Source: Pseudomonas triclosanedens
Lineage (GTDB): Bacteria; Pseudomonadota; Gammaproteobacteria; Pseudomonadales; Pseudomonadaceae
DNA length: 64,000 nucleotides
Assembly (NCBI RefSeq): GCF_026686735.1
Contig: NZ_CP113432.1
Span: forward strand, 434,001 to 498,000
Direction of reading: 5' to 3'
Shown: piece by piece, positions 10,162 through 19,033 of the stretch
Numbering within the stretch: the first letter of the stretch is position 1
Layout of the letters: each line of letters starts with the position of its first letter
The notes under the pieces: generated by a model
The model's input: only the letters and a program-made list of their open reading frames with translations
Told to the model about the DNA's origin: nothing
The model's database searches: none
Position numbers and translations under genes: made by a program

Positions 10162-10515
10162 ATGCGGAAAGATATCGCGGCGCTGAGCCTGGCACTCTGG
10201 CTCGCCGCATGTGGCGAACCTGTGCCACAGGATCATAAGGCATACGTGGGGTACTGGACCTCGCCACAGATGAGCCTGCTGGTCACAGCGGATGGTCGCG
10301 TCGCCTACGAACGGGTGTCGGGCAGTACCTCGAAATCCATCAAGGCGCCGATCAAGAGTTATGAAAGCGACGGATTCACCGTGGGCTTCGGCCCGTTCGG
10401 CACGAGCTTCAAGGTTTCCAGACCGCCCTACCAGGACGGGGGTAAATGGAAAATGGTGGTCGACGGCGTGGAGCTGGTGCGCACCAGCACCGTCGATGTC
10501 GGCAAGTCCATCTGA
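10162..10515 (+). CDS. Small conserved lipoprotein
   Basis: A 117-residue protein with a short type II signal peptide: basic MRK, a hydrophobic stretch, then a LAAC lipobox with Cys17. The residue after Cys is Gly, so sorting to the outer membrane is likely. The mature part is about 100 residues, beta-rich and without a motif I recognise. A near-perfect Shine-Dalgarno (AAGGAGG) precedes the ATG. It corresponds in position to PA0369, a hypothetical protein. Confidence 0.72.
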   Translation: MRKDIAALSLALWLAACGEPVPQDHKAYVGYWTSPQMSLLVTADGRVAYERVSGSTSKSIKAPIKSYESDGFTVGFGPFGTSFKVSRPPYQDGGKWKMVVDGVELVRTSTVDVGKSI

Positions 10516-10632
10516 CACCTCGGCGCGCGCCCTGGGCAACCGGCAAATTCAACGGATATGGGGACCGTTCCCTATGTTCAGTCGGTGGTTGCTCCGTCGG
10601 CACTTTCCCAGCCGGAAGCCGGCGCGGCACTG

Positions 10633-10651
10633 GCGAGCCAGTGAGGCTCGC
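10633..10651. terminator. Hairpin at the end of the SUKH gene
   Basis: GCGAGCC and GGCTCGC (seven perfect pairs) flank the loop AGTGA. It sits between the convergent lipoprotein and SUKH genes and touches the SUKH stop. No T-run is present on either side, so termination would be weak. Confidence 0.4.
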
Positions 10652-11214
10652 TACCAGCCGAATTCGCTGGCCAGGTCTTCGGCGCGGCGGGCGTCGTTCA
10701 GCAGTTGCGCCAGTTCGCCGATCAGCTTGCGGCGGTAGATCGGGTTGACGCTGCAGTCCTCCGCGAAGATGTCTTCATCCGCGCAGCGCCACACCCGGGC
10801 GAAGGTCGCGAGGCAGGCGGTCATCTGCCAGAGATCGTCGAACATCGGCGCGGGGGCCCAGGGACCGCCATGCTGGTCGAAGAGGACTCGGCCGGTGGAG
10901 CATTCGAGAATGAAAGGATCGGCACCCTGGTCCGCCACCACGATCCAGTCATCGCTCCATCCCGCGAGCCGCTCGCCGGTCAGGCCGTGCCAGCGATAGC
11001 CAGCCTGCTGTTTCCACAGCCTCGCCAGTGAAGGAATGAAAAACGGATTGCCGGCGGTGTCGAGGTTGCAGTCGCACGGACCGACCTCGCGGTAGAAGCG
11101 CGCAAGCTCGGTCGGCAGAGCGATCTCCCCGGCCCAGTCGCTGGCGGGCTGTTCGAAACAGCGCTCGTCCAGCGCCAGCAGTTGTTCGCGGATCGAGAGC
11201 GGGGTGGTGGTCAT
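10651..11214 (-). CDS. SUKH (SMI1/KNR4)-domain protein
   Basis: A 187-residue soluble protein with the SUKH pattern: a helix-rich N terminus with LPTELARFYREVGPC (about residues 33-47), a central beta region with DDWIVVADQGADPF, and a C-terminal helical segment. SUKH proteins are best known as immunity proteins against contact-dependent or polymorphic toxins, although many are solitary with unknown roles. No toxin gene or Rhs/VgrG element is next to it. It sits between the lipoprotein gene and rsmD, which I recall as adjacent in PAO1, so it is probably an insertion. Function is inferred from fold only. Confidence 0.65.
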   Translation of the reverse strand: MTTTPLSIREQLLALDERCFEQPASDWAGEIALPTELARFYREVGPCDCNLDTAGNPFFIPSLARLWKQQAGYRWHGLTGERLAGWSDDWIVVADQGADPFILECSTGRVLFDQHGGPWAPAPMFDDLWQMTACLATFARVWRCADEDIFAEDCSVNPIYRRKLIGELAQLLNDARRAEDLASEFGW

Positions 11215-11288
11215 TGTTCAGCGTCCTGCCGCTGTGGCTGCTAGTGCTGTTTTCCCGTCGGAGCTCGCCCCCACGGAGCCCCAGGGTT

Positions 11289-11317
11289 TGAACCGCTGCA
11301 CTATCTGCAGCGGTTCA
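11289..11317. terminator. Perfect 12-bp stem-loop downstream of rsmD
   Basis: The arms TGAACCGCTGCA (11289-11300) and its exact complement (11306-11317) flank a five-base loop CTATC. It lies nine bases past the rsmD stop. There is no T-tract, so it may act as an mRNA 3' stabiliser or a protein-binding palindrome rather than a canonical terminator. Confidence 0.5.
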
Positions 11318-11325
11318 GTCCCTGA

Positions 11326-11928
11326 TCAGGATTCTTCCCGCTGCCACAACGCGTAATGCACCGCGCCGGCCTTCTTCTCCCGGTGCAGGCGCCAGTTGCC
11401 CGGCAGGCCGAGGCTGGAGGGCACGGCTTCGCTTTCGGTGTAGATCCACGCGTCCTTGGCCAGCCAACCGCGCTCCTCCAGCAGGCGGCAGGTGTTCTGC
11501 AGCAGATCCTGGTGGAAGGGCGGGTCGAGGAATACCAGGTCGAACGGCGTGGCCGGCTGGTGTTCCAGGTGGCGCAGGGCGTCGGTCAGCAGGACCTGGC
11601 CGGCGTCGCACTTCAAGGTGGCCAGGTGGTTGCGCAGGGCGTTGGCCGCTTCGCCATTGGTGTCCAGCGCGAGGCCGGAGCTGGCGCCGCGTGACAGAGC
11701 TTCGAGGAACAGTGCGCCACTACCGGCGAAGGGGTCGAGTACCCGCGCGCCGGGAACATAGGCGGCCAGCCAGTTGAACAGCGTCTCGCGCACCCGGTCC
11801 GGCGTCGGGCGCAGGCCCGGGCCATCGGGGAAGGCGAAGCGCCGGCTGCGCCATTCGCCGCCGATGATGCGCAGTTGGCCCTGGCCGCCATGCTGGCGTT
11901 GCGGGGTGCCCTGGGGACGTCTGTTCAT
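11326..11928 (-). CDS. rsmD: 16S rRNA (guanine(966)-N(2))-methyltransferase
   Basis: A 200-residue Rossmann-fold enzyme that methylates N2 of G966 in 16S rRNA using S-adenosylmethionine. The SAM loop VLDPFAGSG (about residues 63-71) and the catalytic DPPF motif (135-138) are intact. The ATG at 11928 overlaps the TGA of the upstream M16 gene by one base, which implies translational coupling; a TTG one codon earlier is less likely. It is the third gene of an M16-M16-rsmD operon, the arrangement found in other Pseudomonas (PA0370-PA0372). Confidence 0.92.
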   Translation of the reverse strand: MNRRPQGTPQRQHGGQGQLRIIGGEWRSRRFAFPDGPGLRPTPDRVRETLFNWLAAYVPGARVLDPFAGSGALFLEALSRGASSGLALDTNGEAANALRNHLATLKCDAGQVLLTDALRHLEHQPATPFDLVFLDPPFHQDLLQNTCRLLEERGWLAKDAWIYTESEAVPSSLGLPGNWRLHREKKAGAVHYALWQREES

Positions 11929-13415
11929 CAATGCTCCGGTACGCCGGTAGGCTGCTCGGCGGGTTTGTCGGTGGGCGGTGGCAGCGGTTTCTGCGGCACG
12001 GTCGGGCCGGCGGTGACGATGACGAAGCCGTCCGGGTCGAGATGGCGGCGCATGGCCTCCTTCACCTGTTCGACGCTCAACGCCTGCACCTGGCTGAGGA
12101 AAGTTTCCAGGTAGTCCAGCGGCAGGTCGTAGAAGCCGATAGCCCCCAGTTGGCCGACGATATCGGCATTGCTCGCGGTGGACAGCGGGAAGCTGCCGGC
12201 CAGCTCGCGCTTGGCGTCGTCCAGCTCTTTCTGGGTCGGGCCCTTGTCGAGGTAGTCGCGAACGATGTCCTGCACCAGCTTGAGGGTGCCTTCGCTCATC
12301 TCGGCACGGGTCTGCAGGCCGATGGTGAACGGGCCGCGGGACTGCATACCGGTGAAGCCGGAGTACACGCCGTAGGTGAGGCCACGCTTCTCGCGTACCT
12401 GATCCATCAGGCGCGTGCCGAAGCCTCCGCCGCCGAGGATCTGGTTGCCCAGGTAGAGCGCGGCGTAGTCAGGGTCGTTGCGGGTGATGCCCAGCTGGGC
12501 CAGCAGCAGTTGGGTCTGCTTGGACGGGAACTCGATGTGGGTGACGCCGGCCTTGGGCGTTTTCGGCTCGGCCGGGCCTGCCAGGGCAGGGCCCTTGGGC
12601 AGCGAGCGGGAGACGCTGGCGGCGATGCTCTCGGCCTGCTCGCGGCTCAGGTCGCCAACCAGGGCGATGACCACGTTTCCGGCGGCGTAGGCCTTCTGGT
12701 GGAAGGCGCGCAACTGGGCTGTGGTGATCTTTGGTATCGACTGTTCGTTGCCGTCGCTGGAGTGGGCATAGGGGTGGTCGCCGTAGAGTCGCTTGAACAG
12801 CTCCAGGCCGGCCAGCTTGCCGGGGTTCTGCTTCTGATACTCGAAGCCCGCCAGCACCTGGTTCTTGATGCGCTCCAGGGCTTCTTCGGGGAAAGTCGGT
12901 TGGCCGATCACCTGGTCGAACAGCGCCAGGGCGGCGTCGCGCTTGTCCGGGGCGCTCAGGCTGCGCAGGCTGGCCACCGCCATGTCGCGGTAGGAACCGT
13001 TGCCGAACGCGGCGCCGAGATCGTCGAAGCCGGCGGCGATGGCGCTGGTGTCCTTGCCGGGCACGCCTTCGTTGAGCATGGCGTTGGTCAGCATGGCGAG
13101 GCCATAGGTGTCGCCGTCCTGGCTGCTGCCGGCTGCGAAGGTCAGGCGCAGGTCGAACATCGGCAGTTCATGGGCCTCGACGAAGAGTACGCGGGCACCT
13201 TCGGCGGTCTCCCATTGCTGGATATCCAGCTTGCGATGACCGGGGGCCTTGCCGGCCGCTTCGGCCAGGGATTGCAGGCCGGTCGGGGCCGCGACGCTGG
13301 GGCTGGCCGGTGCGGTCTGGGCCACCGGGCGGGCGACGAACAGCACCAGGCCGGCGATCAGCAGAAGGACGATCAGGCCGACCAGGCCATAGCGCAGGCC
13401 ATTGCGTTCACTCAT
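11928..13415 (-). CDS. M16 peptidase-like protein lacking the zinc motif
   Basis: A 495-residue protein with an N-terminal membrane anchor (about residues 9-28) and an M16 peptidase body facing the periplasm. Where active members carry HxxEH, this one reads LAMLTNAMLNEG, so zinc binding is lost. A glycine-rich loop (LGGGGFGTRL) is kept, as in the alpha subunits of two-subunit M16B peptidases. It overlaps the preceding active M16 gene by eight bases. It is therefore inferred to be the membrane-anchored non-catalytic partner of a heterodimer, corresponding to PA0371. Confidence 0.85.
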   Translation of the reverse strand: MSERNGLRYGLVGLIVLLLIAGLVLFVARPVAQTAPASPSVAAPTGLQSLAEAAGKAPGHRKLDIQQWETAEGARVLFVEAHELPMFDLRLTFAAGSSQDGDTYGLAMLTNAMLNEGVPGKDTSAIAAGFDDLGAAFGNGSYRDMAVASLRSLSAPDKRDAALALFDQVIGQPTFPEEALERIKNQVLAGFEYQKQNPGKLAGLELFKRLYGDHPYAHSSDGNEQSIPKITTAQLRAFHQKAYAAGNVVIALVGDLSREQAESIAASVSRSLPKGPALAGPAEPKTPKAGVTHIEFPSKQTQLLLAQLGITRNDPDYAALYLGNQILGGGGFGTRLMDQVREKRGLTYGVYSGFTGMQSRGPFTIGLQTRAEMSEGTLKLVQDIVRDYLDKGPTQKELDDAKRELAGSFPLSTASNADIVGQLGAIGFYDLPLDYLETFLSQVQALSVEQVKEAMRRHLDPDGFVIVTAGPTVPQKPLPPPTDKPAEQPTGVPEH

Positions 13416-14778
13416 GGCTCGGTTCCTTGTCGGTGGCTTCTTCCGGCAGGACCTGGGCGAGGGTCAGGCGGGAACGGGTGAAATAGGTGCGGGCGGCGTT
13501 CTGGATGTCCTCGGCGGTGACCGCCTGCAGGGCTTCCAGGTCCTGGTCGGCAAGCTTCCAGGACAGGCCGACGCTTTCGAGTTCGCCGATGGTGCTGGCC
13601 TGGCTGGCGATGGAGTCGCGCTCATAGACCAGGCCGGCGATGACCTGAGCGCGCACGCGCTCCAGTTCTTCCTTGCTGGGCGGGCTCTTCTTCAGGTCGT
13701 CCAGTTGCTGCCAGAGGGCAGCTTCTACCTGGTCGAGGGTCTTGCCCTTCTGCACGTTGGGCGTGGCCGTGAGGAAGAACAGGCTGTCGCCGCGAGCGAA
13801 GGCGTCGTAGGAGGCGGAGGCGCCGGCGACGATTTCCTCGCCGCGCTCAAGGCGCGAGGCGAGGCGAGCGCTGTAGCCACCGTCGAGAATCGCCGAGAGC
13901 AGACGCAGGGCGTTGACCTCGCGCGGGGTGTCGCTGCTGCCCAGGCTCGGTACGTTGAAACCCATGATCAGGCTGGGCAGTTGTGTGCGCACGTGGAGTT
14001 TCAGGCGGCGTTCGCCGGGTTCGGCCAGTTCGAGCGGCTTGCGCGCTGCCGGCAGGTCGCGCCGGGGGATGTCGCCGAAGTACTTACGGGCGAGAGCTTT
14101 CACTTCGTCGCCGCTGACATCGCCCACCACCACCAGGGTGGCGTTGTTCGGCGCGTACCAGGCCTGATACCAATGGCGGAGGTCGTCGATGGTCATGCGT
14201 TGCAGGTCCGCCATCCAGCCGATGGTCGGCGTATGGTAGCCGCTGGCGGGATAGGCGGCCGCCTTGAAGCGTTCGAAGGCAAGCGCGCTGGGCTTGTCGT
14301 CGGTGCGCATGCGGCGTTCTTCCTTGATCACCTCGATCTCGCTCTTGAACTGGTCGGCCGGCAGGGCGAGATGCGCCATGCGGTCGGCTTCCAGTTCCAG
14401 CGCCACCGGCAGGCGGTCGCGGGCGAGAACCTGGTAATAGGCGGTGTAGTCGTCGGTGGTGAAGGCGTTCTCTTCCGCGCCGAGGTCACGCAGCACGCGC
14501 GATGCCTCGCCGGGGCCGAGCTTGCGGCTGCCCTTGAACATCATGTGCTCAAGGGCGTGAGACAGACCGGTCAGGCCGGGTGTTTCGTAGCTGGAACCGA
14601 TCCTGTACCAGAGCTGGGACACCACCACGGGGGCGCGATGGTCTTCCCGGACCACGACCTTCAGGCCGTTGTCCAGAGTGTACTCGTGGGTGGGCTGGGG
14701 TTCCGCGGCGCTGGCCATGAGCGGGAGCAGCAGGGAACCGAACAGCAGGCCGGCGTGGCGGCGTGCAAGGGTTTTCAT
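13408..14778 (-). CDS. Zinc metallopeptidase, M16 family
   Basis: A 456-residue periplasmic peptidase. A signal peptide covers residues 1-25 (ASA/AEP). The inverted zinc motif is intact as His74-Ala-Leu-Glu77-His78 (HALEH), with a downstream Glu-rich helix (VIKEERR) that supplies the third ligand. Two M16 domains are present, the second starting near residue 190. It forms an eight-base overlap with the gene for the inactive partner, so they are made together. Substrate is not known; relatives digest peptides or misfolded periplasmic fragments. It is divergent from ftsY. Confidence 0.88.
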   Translation of the reverse strand: MKTLARRHAGLLFGSLLLPLMASAAEPQPTHEYTLDNGLKVVVREDHRAPVVVSQLWYRIGSSYETPGLTGLSHALEHMMFKGSRKLGPGEASRVLRDLGAEENAFTTDDYTAYYQVLARDRLPVALELEADRMAHLALPADQFKSEIEVIKEERRMRTDDKPSALAFERFKAAAYPASGYHTPTIGWMADLQRMTIDDLRHWYQAWYAPNNATLVVVGDVSGDEVKALARKYFGDIPRRDLPAARKPLELAEPGERRLKLHVRTQLPSLIMGFNVPSLGSSDTPREVNALRLLSAILDGGYSARLASRLERGEEIVAGASASYDAFARGDSLFFLTATPNVQKGKTLDQVEAALWQQLDDLKKSPPSKEELERVRAQVIAGLVYERDSIASQASTIGELESVGLSWKLADQDLEALQAVTAEDIQNAARTYFTRSRLTLAQVLPEEATDKEPSHE

Positions 14779-14971
14779 CGTCGAATGAACCTTTCGGGTT
14801 GTCCGCGGGGTCTATGCAGGCTGGCGGCCTGCCCTCCTAACTCCGGCGGGCGAGGAGATGCTAGGATACCCATCCGTTTTCCGGGCGGCCACGTTCGGGG
14901 CTGGCGAAAGCTGTTGCGAGCCTTTTTTGCTGCCTGATCCTCGTGGCGTCCCCTAGAGATTCGATCCCTAC

Positions 14972-16312
14972 ATGTTTGGTTCCAACGACGACAAGAAGGC
15001 CCCGCCATCCGGGGAAAAAAAGGGTCTGTTCGGCTGGTTGCGCAAGAAGCCGCAGGCCGTCGAGCAGCCCGTTGCCGAATCCGAGCCGCAGGCCCAGCAG
15101 CCTGTCGAGTCCTCGTCCGCCGAACCGTCGGCGCAGCCGGCGGTTGCCCAGGCCAGCCCGGCTCAGCCCGCCGTCGAGCCGGCCACGGAAGCGCGCGTCG
15201 ACGTGGCTCCTGCCGCATCCGAGCCGCCAGCCCCGGTTGTTGCTGACGCAGCGCCGGCTCCCATCGCACTGCCGGCCGAGCCGCGGCCTGAGCCCGTTCC
15301 TGCGGCTGTGGCCGCCGAAGAAGTGCCCGTGGTCGAGCCGCAGCCCGAGCCCACGCCTGCCGCACCGGCGGAACCGGCCAGGGCCGGCTTCTTCGCCCGC
15401 CTCAAGCAGGGGCTGTCGAAGACCAGCGCCAGCATCGGCGAAGGCATGGCCAGCCTGTTCCTGGGCAAGAAGGCCATCGATGACGACCTGCTCGACGAGA
15501 TCGAAACCCGCCTACTGACCGCCGACGTCGGCGTCGAGGCTACCACCGCCATCGTGCAGAACCTGACCAAGCGCGTGGCGCGCAAGGAACTGGCCGACAG
15601 CGAGGCGCTCTACAAGGCCCTGCAGGAAGAGCTGGCCACGCTGCTGCGCCCGGTCGAGCAGCCGCTGACCATTGCCGCAGGGAAGCAGCCCTATGTAATC
15701 CTGGTCGTCGGCGTGAACGGCGTTGGCAAGACCACCACCATCGGCAAGCTGGCGAAAAAGCTGCAACTGGATGGCAAGAAAGTCATGCTTGCCGCCGGCG
15801 ATACGTTCCGCGCAGCGGCCGTCGAGCAACTGCAGGTGTGGGGCGAGCGCAACAACATTGCGGTAATCGCCCAGCACACCGGCGCCGACTCGGCCTCGGT
15901 GATCTTCGACGCCGTGCAGGCCGCCAAGGCCCGTGGCGTGGACGTGCTGATCGCCGATACCGCCGGTCGCCTGCACACCAAGGACAACCTGATGGAAGAG
16001 CTGAAGAAGGTGCGCCGCGTGATCGGCAAGCTGGATGAAACGGCTCCCCACGAGGTCCTGCTGGTGCTGGATGCCGGTACCGGGCAGAACGCCATCAACC
16101 AGGCCAAGCAGTTCAACAATGCGGTGGAGCTCACCGGCCTGGCCCTGACCAAACTGGACGGCACCGCCAAGGGCGGGGTGATCTTCGCCCTGGCCAAGCA
16201 GTTCGAGCTGCCGATCCGCTACATTGGCGTTGGCGAAGGGATCGACGATCTGCGAACCTTCGAGGCCGATGCCTTCGTCCGCGCACTCTTCGAGACTCGG
16301 GAGACCGCATGA
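14972..16312 (+). CDS. ftsY: Signal recognition particle receptor FtsY
   Basis: A 446-residue membrane-associated GTPase that docks SRP-ribosome complexes at the inner membrane. The first 140 or so residues are an acidic, Ala/Pro/Glu-rich A domain typical of gamma-proteobacterial FtsY. The NG domain follows, with P-loop GVNGVGKT at 247-254, DTAGRLH and TKLDGTAKGG. It is the first gene of the conserved ftsY-ftsE-ftsX operon and shares an ATGA overlap with ftsE. Length is normal. Confidence 0.96.
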   Translation: MFGSNDDKKAPPSGEKKGLFGWLRKKPQAVEQPVAESEPQAQQPVESSSAEPSAQPAVAQASPAQPAVEPATEARVDVAPAASEPPAPVVADAAPAPIALPAEPRPEPVPAAVAAEEVPVVEPQPEPTPAAPAEPARAGFFARLKQGLSKTSASIGEGMASLFLGKKAIDDDLLDEIETRLLTADVGVEATTAIVQNLTKRVARKELADSEALYKALQEELATLLRPVEQPLTIAAGKQPYVILVVGVNGVGKTTTIGKLAKKLQLDGKKVMLAAGDTFRAAAVEQLQVWGERNNIAVIAQHTGADSASVIFDAVQAAKARGVDVLIADTAGRLHTKDNLMEELKKVRRVIGKLDETAPHEVLLVLDAGTGQNAINQAKQFNNAVELTGLALTKLDGTAKGGVIFALAKQFELPIRYIGVGEGIDDLRTFEADAFVRALFETRETA

Positions 16313-16980
16313 TCCGTTTCGAGCAGGTAGGCAAACGCTATCCCAACGGCCATGTCGGCCTGCACGAAATCTCGTTTCGCGTTCCTCGCGGCGAGATCAT
16401 GTTCGTCACCGGTCACTCCGGCGCCGGCAAGAGCACCCTGCTGCGGCTGATCCTGGCGATGGAGCGGCCGACTTCCGGCAAGCTTCTGCTCGGCGGCCAG
16501 GATGTATCGCGTATTTCTACCGCGCAGATTCCCTTCCTGCGCCGGCAGATAGGCGTAGTGTTCCAGAACCACCAGTTGCTCGATGACCGCAGCGTGTTCG
16601 ACAACGTTGCCTTGCCAATGCAGATTCTCGGGCTGCCCAAGCCGGAAATCTCCCGCCGCGTGGAAGAGGCGCTGGACCGCGTGAATCTCAAGGAGAAGGC
16701 CCAGGACCGACCGTCCGATCTCTCCACCGGCCAGCAACAGCGCGTGGGCATCGCCCGTGCCGTGGTGCATCGCCCGGCCCTGCTGCTTGCCGACGAACCC
16801 ACCGGTAACCTCGACCCGCGCCTGGCGTCGGAAATCATGGCCGTGTTCGAGGACATCAACCGTCTGGGCACCACTGTGTTGATCGCCAGCCACGACCTGG
16901 CGTTGATCGCGCGGATGCGCCACCGGATGATCACCCTGCAGCGCGGCCGCATCATCGCCGACCGTGAGGAGACCGCCTGA
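16309..16980 (+). CDS. ftsE: Cell division ATP-binding protein FtsE
   Basis: A 223-residue ABC ATPase that with FtsX drives periplasmic amidase activation at the septum. Walker A GHSGAGKS is at 35-42, the ABC signature is LSTGQQQR and Walker B is LLLADEPTGNLD. Its ATG overlaps the ftsY stop by four bases, and its TGA overlaps the ftsX ATG by one, so the three genes are tightly coupled. Confidence 0.96.
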   Translation: MIRFEQVGKRYPNGHVGLHEISFRVPRGEIMFVTGHSGAGKSTLLRLILAMERPTSGKLLLGGQDVSRISTAQIPFLRRQIGVVFQNHQLLDDRSVFDNVALPMQILGLPKPEISRRVEEALDRVNLKEKAQDRPSDLSTGQQQRVGIARAVVHRPALLLADEPTGNLDPRLASEIMAVFEDINRLGTTVLIASHDLALIARMRHRMITLQRGRIIADREETA

Positions 16981-17990
16981 TGAGCGCCAACGACCTGCCC
17001 CACGGCCCGGAAGAGGGCACCCCCCGGCGCAAGACCCGCGAGCGCCCCGAGGACCATGACAGCCAGGACCAGAGCGCATCGCTGGCCGCGTACGTGGAAA
17101 ACCACCGTGCGAGCCTGGCCGATAGCCTGCATCGCCTGTTCAGCCACCCGTTCGGCAGCTTCTTCACCTGCCTGGTAATGGGGATCACCCTGAGCCTGCC
17201 GATGGGGCTGTCGCTGCTGCTCAACAATGTCGAGCGCCTCGGCGGCTCCTGGCAACGCGCCGCGCAGATATCACTGTTCCTCGATCTGAAGGCCAGCGAA
17301 AGCCAGGGGCAGGACCTGCGCGAACAGATCGAGAAGATGCCCGACGTGATCGAGGCGCAACTGATCAGCCGCGACGATGCGCTGAAGGAGCTGCAGCAGC
17401 AGTCCGGCCTCGGCGAAGCACTCAAGGAGCTGCCGGAAAATCCGCTGCCGGCGGTAATCTCGGTGACGCCCAGGCAGATCGACAAGAACCAGCTGGATGC
17501 CTTGCGTCAAAGGTTGTCCGAACTGCCGGGTGTACAACAGGCGCAGTTGGACCTGGTCTGGGTCGAGCGACTGTCGGCGATCCTCAAGCTTGGCGACCGT
17601 TTCGTCTTTGGCCTGACCATCCTGCTGGTCCTGACGCTGCTGCTGGTGATCGGCAATACCATCCGTCTGCACATCGAAAACCGCCGTAACGAAATCGAGG
17701 TGATCAAGCTGGTTGGCGGGACGGACGGTTACGTGCGGCGCCCCTTCCTCTATATGGGCGCGCTGTACGGCCTGGGCGCAGGCATCCTGTCCTGGGCGTT
17801 GCTGGCCTTTGGCCTGAACTGGCTGAACAGCTCGGTGGTCAATCTGGCTGGCCTCTACGGCAGCGATTTCGGACTGGCGGGTGTACCGGTCGACGATGGC
17901 CTGTCCCTCACCGTCGGCGCTGTGCTGCTGGGCTGGATCGGCGCCTGGCTGGCCGTGGCGCGTCATCTGCGGGAACTGGCGCCTCGCTGA
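16980..17990 (+). CDS. ftsX: Cell division protein FtsX
   Basis: A 336-residue inner-membrane permease-like partner of FtsE. The N-terminal 35 residues are charged and cytoplasmic. A first transmembrane helix is near residues 57-78, a periplasmic domain lies between about 90 and 205, and three more helices follow in the C-terminal half. The periplasmic loop is the part expected to contact the EnvC-type activator. Last gene of the ftsYEX operon, with rpoH 109 bp downstream. Confidence 0.95.
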   Translation: MSANDLPHGPEEGTPRRKTRERPEDHDSQDQSASLAAYVENHRASLADSLHRLFSHPFGSFFTCLVMGITLSLPMGLSLLLNNVERLGGSWQRAAQISLFLDLKASESQGQDLREQIEKMPDVIEAQLISRDDALKELQQQSGLGEALKELPENPLPAVISVTPRQIDKNQLDALRQRLSELPGVQQAQLDLVWVERLSAILKLGDRFVFGLTILLVLTLLLVIGNTIRLHIENRRNEIEVIKLVGGTDGYVRRPFLYMGALYGLGAGILSWALLAFGLNWLNSSVVNLAGLYGSDFGLAGVPVDDGLSLTVGAVLLGWIGAWLAVARHLRELAPR

Positions 17991-18016
17991 GGCCCTTGGT
18001 TTCTCTGCGTTTGAAC

Positions 18017-18040
18017 GGGTGTAAAGGAACTTTTACACCC
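18017..18040. promoter_or_regulatory. Perfect 9-bp palindrome upstream of rpoH, TyrR-box-like
   Basis: GGGTGTAAA and TTTACACCC flank a six-base spacer (18026-18031). The core TGTAAA-N6-TTTACA is exactly the strong TyrR box consensus; PhhR is the pseudomonad TyrR homologue. It ends two bases before the predicted rpoH -35 element. It could instead be the hairpin ending ftsX mRNA, but no T-run follows. Confidence 0.5.
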
Positions 18041-18042
18041 GC

Positions 18043-18070
18043 TTGCAGTCAGATTCCGCAGTGCTACACT
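18043..18070 (+). promoter_or_regulatory. Predicted housekeeping promoter of rpoH
   Basis: TTGCAG (-35, 18043-18048) and TACACT (-10, 18065-18070) are separated by 16 bp, about 30 bp before the rpoH start codon. A heat-inducible promoter could also exist, but I could not identify one. Confidence 0.45.
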
Positions 18071-18099
18071 GCGCGAGTTTCGTGAATCGGAGGATTCGC

Positions 18100-18954
<855 letters not shown>

Positions 18955-18984
18955 CCGGCTTCGACGCGCCCCGGCTAGTTCGAG

Positions 18985-19009
18985 AACCGCACCCAGGTGC
19001 GGTTTTTTT
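18985..19009 (+). terminator. Intrinsic terminator of rpoH
   Basis: AACCGCACC and GGTGCGGTT form a nine-pair stem with a tiny loop, followed directly by a run of seven T residues. This is a canonical Rho-independent terminator, 30 bp after the rpoH stop. Confidence 0.9.
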
Positions 19010-19033
19010 CTGCCCGCGCCACCGGAGAACTCC

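Noticed and set aside
8984..10267. 427-codon frame overlapping the YheT-type hydrolase in another frame
   Set aside because: The hydrolase frame has a full catalytic triad; the alternative is Arg/Ala/Gly-rich noise.
14779..14971. Extra gene or RNA in the divergent gap between the M16 operon and ftsY
   Set aside because: Only promoter-length DNA with weak -10-like hexamers; no frame or stable hairpin with a T-run was found.
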